This document shows positions 60,815-64,000 of a stretch of DNA of 64,000 nt, piece by piece. This stretch comes from Rhizobium sp. NXC14 (GTDB lineage Bacteria; Pseudomonadota; Alphaproteobacteria; Rhizobiales; Rhizobiaceae). The stretch spans positions 186,001 through 250,000 of the forward strand of contig NZ_CP021032.1 of NCBI RefSeq assembly GCF_002117485.1. Reading direction: 5' to 3'. The notes under the pieces were generated by a model. The model saw only the letters and a list, made by a program, of their open reading frames with translations. It searched no databases and was not told the origin of the DNA. Made by a program: the position numbers and the translations under genes. How positions within the stretch are numbered: position 1 is the stretch's first letter; every line of letters starts with the position of its first letter.

Positions 60815-61732
60815 ATGCCCGACAGGATTTCACAGGCGGCCGGAGCCATTCCGCGTTCGACGGAATGGCCGACCATCATTCTCGCGCTCGTCATCCATGG
60901 CGGATTTCTTGCGCTCACCTGGTGGTGGCAATCATTGCCGGCGATCGTGGCCGTCTTCGCGGGCGGTTGGCTGATTGCCTGGCACGGTTCCCTCCAGCAC
61001 GAGGTTATCCATGGCCATCCGACCGGAAAGCGATGGATAAACGACGCGATCGGGTCGATACCGCTGTCGCTCTGGCTGCCGTATCCGATCTATAGGGAAA
61101 GCCATCTGGAGCATCATCGCGACGAATATCTGACCGATCCGATCGAGGATCCTGAATCGTCCTATTTCACCAAGGCCGCCTGGCAACAGCTCGGCGCGGC
61201 CGGCAGGCTGCTGGCGCGGTGGAACACTACACTGTTCGGCCGTTTGACCATCGGCCCTGCGGTGATGCTGTTGAGTTTCCTTGGGCAGGAATGGCGACTG
61301 ATATGGGCGAACGAACCGGGAAGGCGACGGATATGGGCGGTGCACGGTGCAGGCGTCGCCGCCGTCCTTGTCTGGGCGACGGTCCTCCGTGGCGTGCCGG
61401 TCTGGCTTTATCTCGGTTTCGTCTATGTCGGCGCAGCGATGACGCGGCTCAGATCCTATGCCGAGCACAGATATGCCGAAAGCCATCAGGAACGCACCGC
61501 CATCGTCGAAAACAGCCACCTCTTCGGCTTGCTGTTCCTCTATAACAATCTGCACGTCCTCCATCATCGCCGGCCCGGAATTTCCTGGTATCGCCTTCCC
61601 AAGATCTATCGCCACAATCGCGAAACGCTCGTGCGCTCCAATGGCGGGCTTGTCTATGACGGCTATTGGGACATTGCCCGTCGCTTCCTCCTGAAGCCGC
61701 ACGACGATCCGACGCACCCCCGTCATTCATAG
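60815..61732 (+). CDS. Fatty acid desaturase family protein
   Basis: A roughly 305-residue di-iron membrane desaturase. Three histidine boxes are present: HEVIHGHP, ESHLEHHRDE and NLHVLHHRRPG, with hydrophobic segments at the N-terminus (IILALVIHGGFLALTWWW) and middle (VWLYLGFVYVGAAM). The start is uncertain: ATG 60770, 60797 and 60815 are all in frame; 60815 follows GGGGAA. Substrate may be an acyl lipid or a hydroxylated alkyl; no electron donor is adjacent. Confidence 0.83.
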   Translation: MPDRISQAAGAIPRSTEWPTIILALVIHGGFLALTWWWQSLPAIVAVFAGGWLIAWHGSLQHEVIHGHPTGKRWINDAIGSIPLSLWLPYPIYRESHLEHHRDEYLTDPIEDPESSYFTKAAWQQLGAAGRLLARWNTTLFGRLTIGPAVMLLSFLGQEWRLIWANEPGRRRIWAVHGAGVAAVLVWATVLRGVPVWLYLGFVYVGAAMTRLRSYAEHRYAESHQERTAIVENSHLFGLLFLYNNLHVLHHRRPGISWYRLPKIYRHNRETLVRSNGGLVYDGYWDIARRFLLKPHDDPTHPRHS

Positions 61733-62006
61733 AGCCGCGCTCCCGGTGCAGCGAGCGCGCGCTCGTCATGGCACGCGCGCTTGACCGTGAGCTGCCGGGA
61801 AAGGGCGAAGCGCCTGCCGCGCCGTGGGGCAAGTATAACGGACGGAATTCTGTTATATTGGCTATGTTGCGCAGTCCTAGCGCAACCGTTCCATTCTGTT
61901 GGAGGAAAAGATAAGGGAAGAATTTTTTATATTGTTTGCTGCAAATGGTTCTTTTATCTCCCGCTTCATCGAAACGCGAAACGCCGCTATTTACCGGGGA
62001 GAGACG

Positions 62007-62336
62007 ATGAACCCCGCCATGAACATGATGCCGATGATGAACAACATGATGCCCGCCATGATGAACCCGATGATGGGTGGCATGATGCCGATGATGTCGG
62101 GCATGCCCATGATGCCGATGATGAATGGCGCGATGATGCCGATGATGATGATGATGGGCTCGATGAAGTGCACCATGACGGCAGAAGGCATGGTCTGCGA
62201 AATGAAGCCGATGGAAGGCATGGACAAGGACATGTTCATGGAATGCTGCAAGCGCATGATGTCCATGATGTCGGGCGGCATGCCCGTCATGATGAATTGC
62301 GGCGGCATGATGATGTGCTGCATGATGGCGGCATGA
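62007..62336 (+). CDS. Extremely methionine-rich small protein with C-terminal cysteines
   Basis: A 109-residue protein of which 48 residues are methionine (44%) and 7 are cysteine. The N-terminal two thirds consist of repeated MMP, MMN and MMG units (MMPMMNNMMPAMMNP is an example); the last third has the cysteines singly or as CC pairs. ATG 62007 follows GGGGAGA. Met-rich Mets motifs and CC pairs are known ligands for Cu(I) and Ag(I), so metal binding is plausible; this is inference. No signal peptide of ordinary kind is seen. A good terminator follows. Confidence 0.7.
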   Translation: MNPAMNMMPMMNNMMPAMMNPMMGGMMPMMSGMPMMPMMNGAMMPMMMMMGSMKCTMTAEGMVCEMKPMEGMDKDMFMECCKRMMSMMSGGMPVMMNCGGMMMCCMMAA

Positions 62337-62384
62337 GCCATCCGCCTCCAGCGCACCTGCAAGATGCGCCCAAAGAAATGACGG

Positions 62385-62410
62385 AAAGCCTCCGGAGACG
62401 GGGGCTTTTT
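62385..62410 (+). terminator. Rho-independent terminator of the Met-rich gene
   Basis: A 10-bp stem (62385-62394 with 62399-62408, one G-T wobble) closed by loop GAGA and followed by T. It lies between the convergent Met-rich and XRE-cupin genes. Confidence 0.8.
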
Positions 62411-62413
62411 GCG

Positions 62414-63034
62414 TCAGACGCGAACGTCTTCGAGATAGGTCGTCACCAGGTAGAGAATCGCCTCCGTTCCGGTCATGTTTCGGTAGAGGTGAGGCACGTC
62501 AGCATCGAAAATGACGGCGTCGCCTTCACCGAGGATATGCGGCGCCTGCCTGCCGGCAATGATTTCGACCGTGCCTTGCGCGACGACCAGATTTTCGACC
62601 GTTCCATGCTGATGGGCGTCGGCGTTTTCGGTGTGGTGCGGAGCAATCCTTAGCTCGTAGAATTCCACCTTCCTCTCTCCTTCGAAGGGAAAAAGAGCCC
62701 GCGTCTGAAAGCGCCCGTCGGAAGAGGCGAGGATTTTTGATTTTGCCCGCGGCACGGCAACGATCGGGGTTTCGCCGCGTTCGGCGATAAGAGCGGCGCA
62801 GGGAATGCCGAGTGCAAGCGCGATCTTCGAGAGGATGGTTAAGGTCGGGCTGCTCTTGCCGGTCTCGATCTGGCCGAGCATCGCGCGGCTGACACCGGCG
62901 ATCTTTGCCAGCCTGTCGAGAGAATAGCCACGCCGGGTGCGAATGCGCCGCAGGTTCTGTCCTGTCTGAGCCGTGATCTTGTCGGCAGTCTCTCTCGCTT
63001 CGCCGCCGGAAAGGAGCACTTGATCAGGCGCCAT
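62414..63034 (-). CDS. XRE-family regulator with C-terminal cupin domain
   Basis: A 206-residue regulator. The N-terminal XRE helix-turn-helix is at about residues 28-82 (LRRIRTRRGYSLDRLAKIAGVSRAMLGQIETGKSSPTLTILSKIALALG); the C-terminal cupin (HQHGTVENLVVAQGTVEIIAG, GEGDAVIFDADVPHLYRN) probably senses a small ligand. ATG 63034 is the sensible start; the frame is open much further upstream into another small gene. It overlaps that gene (63024-63206) by 11 bases. XRE-cupin proteins commonly regulate amino acid or polyamine metabolism. Confidence 0.87.
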   Translation of the reverse strand: MAPDQVLLSGGEARETADKITAQTGQNLRRIRTRRGYSLDRLAKIAGVSRAMLGQIETGKSSPTLTILSKIALALGIPCAALIAERGETPIVAVPRAKSKILASSDGRFQTRALFPFEGERKVEFYELRIAPHHTENADAHQHGTVENLVVAQGTVEIIAGRQAPHILGEGDAVIFDADVPHLYRNMTGTEAILYLVTTYLEDVRV

Positions 63035-63206
63035 ATCCTGCAATGCCCATTGCAATGACCGGGACGAAACCCCAATACGGCACCCACATGAGGACCGGCT
63101 GCATCGCAAAGGATACCGGAGCGGATGGCTTCGCCGCATCAGCATGTTTGCTGCGCGACTGCCGGTAGGCCTGGAAATCGATGACGTCAGCCGTCTGCAC
63201 TGGCAT
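63024..63206 (-). CDS. Small protein with a C-terminal membrane helix, upstream of the XRE-cupin gene
   Basis: A 60-residue frame. The N-terminal part is polar (VIDFQAYRQSRSKHADAAKP); the C-terminal part is hydrophobic (MQPVLMWVPYWGFVPVIAMGIAGYGA), suggesting a single-pass membrane anchor. GGGAGC precedes ATG 63206. Its stop overlaps the regulator start by 11 bases, implying translational coupling. Unknown family; the coupling and the palindrome upstream support a real gene. Confidence 0.5.
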   Translation of the reverse strand: MPVQTADVIDFQAYRQSRSKHADAAKPSAPVSFAMQPVLMWVPYWGFVPVIAMGIAGYGA

Positions 63207-63222
63207 GAAAAGCTCCCGCTAA

Positions 63223-63245
63223 AAACTATAAGAATGCTATAGTTT
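63223..63245. promoter_or_regulatory. Inverted repeat, probable operator of the XRE-cupin gene
   Basis: AAACTATA (63223-63230) and TATAGTTT (63238-63245) are perfect inverted repeats around 7 bases, 17 bases before the small gene start. The arms also contain TATA-like -10 elements on both strands. A likely autoregulatory site. Confidence 0.6.
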
Positions 63246-63612
63246 CTCTTGCGGGAAGGGCAGGACATCTCGTCCAATCCTCAGGCTCAACCGGAAATCT
63301 TATACCAATAATATTCGACCTTGCGGCAAAGCCATTTATGGCGGCGTTCGCAAAGCCTCTTGCCCTAGGTTCGTCGTATAGGCGTTCCGTTTTCAGAGGT
63401 CTTCATCACAGCCGGCCCTGTTCCCATCGCTGCGGTCTTTGGCCCGAGTGCGGGCCCAGAGATCAGTGATTCCGGATGATGTCGTGATGCAGCTTATGCG
63501 TGCCGGATCTGTGGCGGATGTTTTTTTCAACGATAAGAGCAACGAGGAACGCTCGTTCCTTTTATCTATCAATTTTGTCGATAATAATTGACCAGTCTTA
63601 AGAGAGGAAAAA
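63246..63612. other. Intergenic region before the FMN reductase gene
   Basis: About 370 bases with no gene. It holds a palindrome AGGAACGCTCGTTCCT (63545-63560; 7-bp arms around 2 bases) followed by TTTTA, inside a longer imperfect dyad AACGAG/CTCGTT. This could be an operator or a weak terminator. GAGGAAAA at 63602-63609 is the reductase ribosome site. Nothing else is visible. Confidence 0.5.
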
Positions 63613-64000
63613 CAATGTCAGGTTTCAAACTCGTCGGCATTGCTGGCAGCTTCAATCGTCCTTCCAAGACACTGGCTCTGGTCCGGCATGTCGCCGAACT
63701 TGCGACCGATCGATACGGCTTTACGAGCAGGACCTATGATCTGCATGATGTCGGCCCGTCGCTCGGCAGCGCCTTGTGGCGCAAGGACCTTGACGAGCAG
63801 GCCAAGCATGTCATCGACGAGATCGTGCAGGCGGATGCCTTGATCGTCGGTTCGCCGACCTACAAGGGTTCCTATCCCGGCCATTTCAAACACCTCATCG
63901 ATCTGATCGACCCGCATGAACTGCGGGCGAAGCCGATCATCATCACGGCGACCGGCGGCGGCGACCGGCACGCGTTGATGGTCGAGCATCAGCTTCGGCC
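63613..64000 (+). CDS. NADPH-dependent FMN reductase (MsuE/SsuE-like), 3' end cut by window edge
   Basis: The first about 129 codons of a flavodoxin-fold reductase. LVGIAGSFNRPSKTLALVRHV is the FMN phosphate-binding loop, and VGSPTYKGSYPGHFKHLIDLIDP and KPIIITATGGGDRHALMVEHQL are family hallmarks of SsuE/MsuE-type reductases, which supply FMNH2 to LLM monooxygenases. ATG 63613 follows AGGAAAA. It could serve the three monooxygenases at 51-60 kb, although the XRE and Met-rich genes intervene. Confidence 0.88.

Noticed and set aside
61991..62362. Ile/Met-rich minus-strand frame and apparent ATG microsatellite
   Set aside because: The minus frame is the mirror of the Met-rich gene. The repeat units are irregular codon repeats, not a CRISPR or a fixed-length tandem repeat.
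63545..63560. GGAAC motif considered as an EcfG/RpoE-type -35 element
   Set aside because: No CGTT appears 16-17 bases downstream; the palindrome explains the GGAAC and GTTCC words.

Overview
The window looks like part of a large plasmid or secondary replicon of a fast-growing Rhizobium (R. leguminosarum/R. etli type). A complete repABC replication-partition operon lies at 46.4-50.1 kb, there is a Rap-type rhizobial adhesin, coding density is high with GC-rich codons, and most genes are ABC/TRAP uptake systems paired with catabolic enzymes and LacI/TetR/AraC/LysR regulators. I saw no insertion sequences, phage genes, CRISPR arrays, rRNA or tRNA genes.

Layout. 0-3 kb: the open 5' part of a thermolysin-like metallopeptidase gene and a soluble class III adenylate cyclase-TolB-TPR protein. 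3.1-11.4 kb: a LacI regulator divergent from a sugar ABC operon (TIM-barrel isomerase, binding protein, two permeases, ATPase, GMC dehydrogenase), with two LacI-type operators between them. 11.5-16.4 kb: housekeeping and stress genes (PPK2, PdxI-like reductase with divergent LysR, flavin split-barrel protein, AlkB, S21). 17-22.5 kb: Rap adhesin, a DUF4173-like membrane protein read in two frames, a CreBC-like two-component pair and a TetR regulator. 22.7-28.5 kb: a TRAP transporter, shikimate dehydrogenase and 3-dehydroshikimate dehydratase, probably feeding shikimate/quinate to protocatechuate. 28.5-35.5 kb: a polyol (galactitol/altritol-like) locus with LacI, two dehydrogenases, a binding protein without permeases, and a divergent kinase plus GatZ-like protein. 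35.5-37.2 kb: TetR and a tautomerase sharing a three-site operator region, and a VOC protein. 37.2-43.1 kb: ribitol-type locus (two SDRs, XylFGH-like transporter, AraC). 43.3-45.3 kb: trehalose phosphatase and an apparently circularly permuted ROK kinase. 45.3-50.8 kb: leader DNA, repABC with two identical 16-bp palindromes and a counter-transcribed RNA, then a ParE/Phd toxin-antitoxin pair. 51-64 kb: three LLM flavin monooxygenases, M20 deacylase, GNAT, a permease-ATPase fusion, two paralogous amino-acid binding proteins and a partial FMN reductase. This set resembles the Bacillus ytmI/yxe operons for salvage of S-substituted cysteines. Interspersed are a DsbA-like isomerase, a fatty acid desaturase, a protein that is 44% methionine, and an XRE-cupin regulator.

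Two themes recur. Substrate-specific uptake is coupled to dedicated catabolic enzymes under local repressors, and most binding-protein genes end in a strong hairpin lacking a long T-run, placed before the next gene of the operon. All functions are assigned by reading motifs; no database search was possible.
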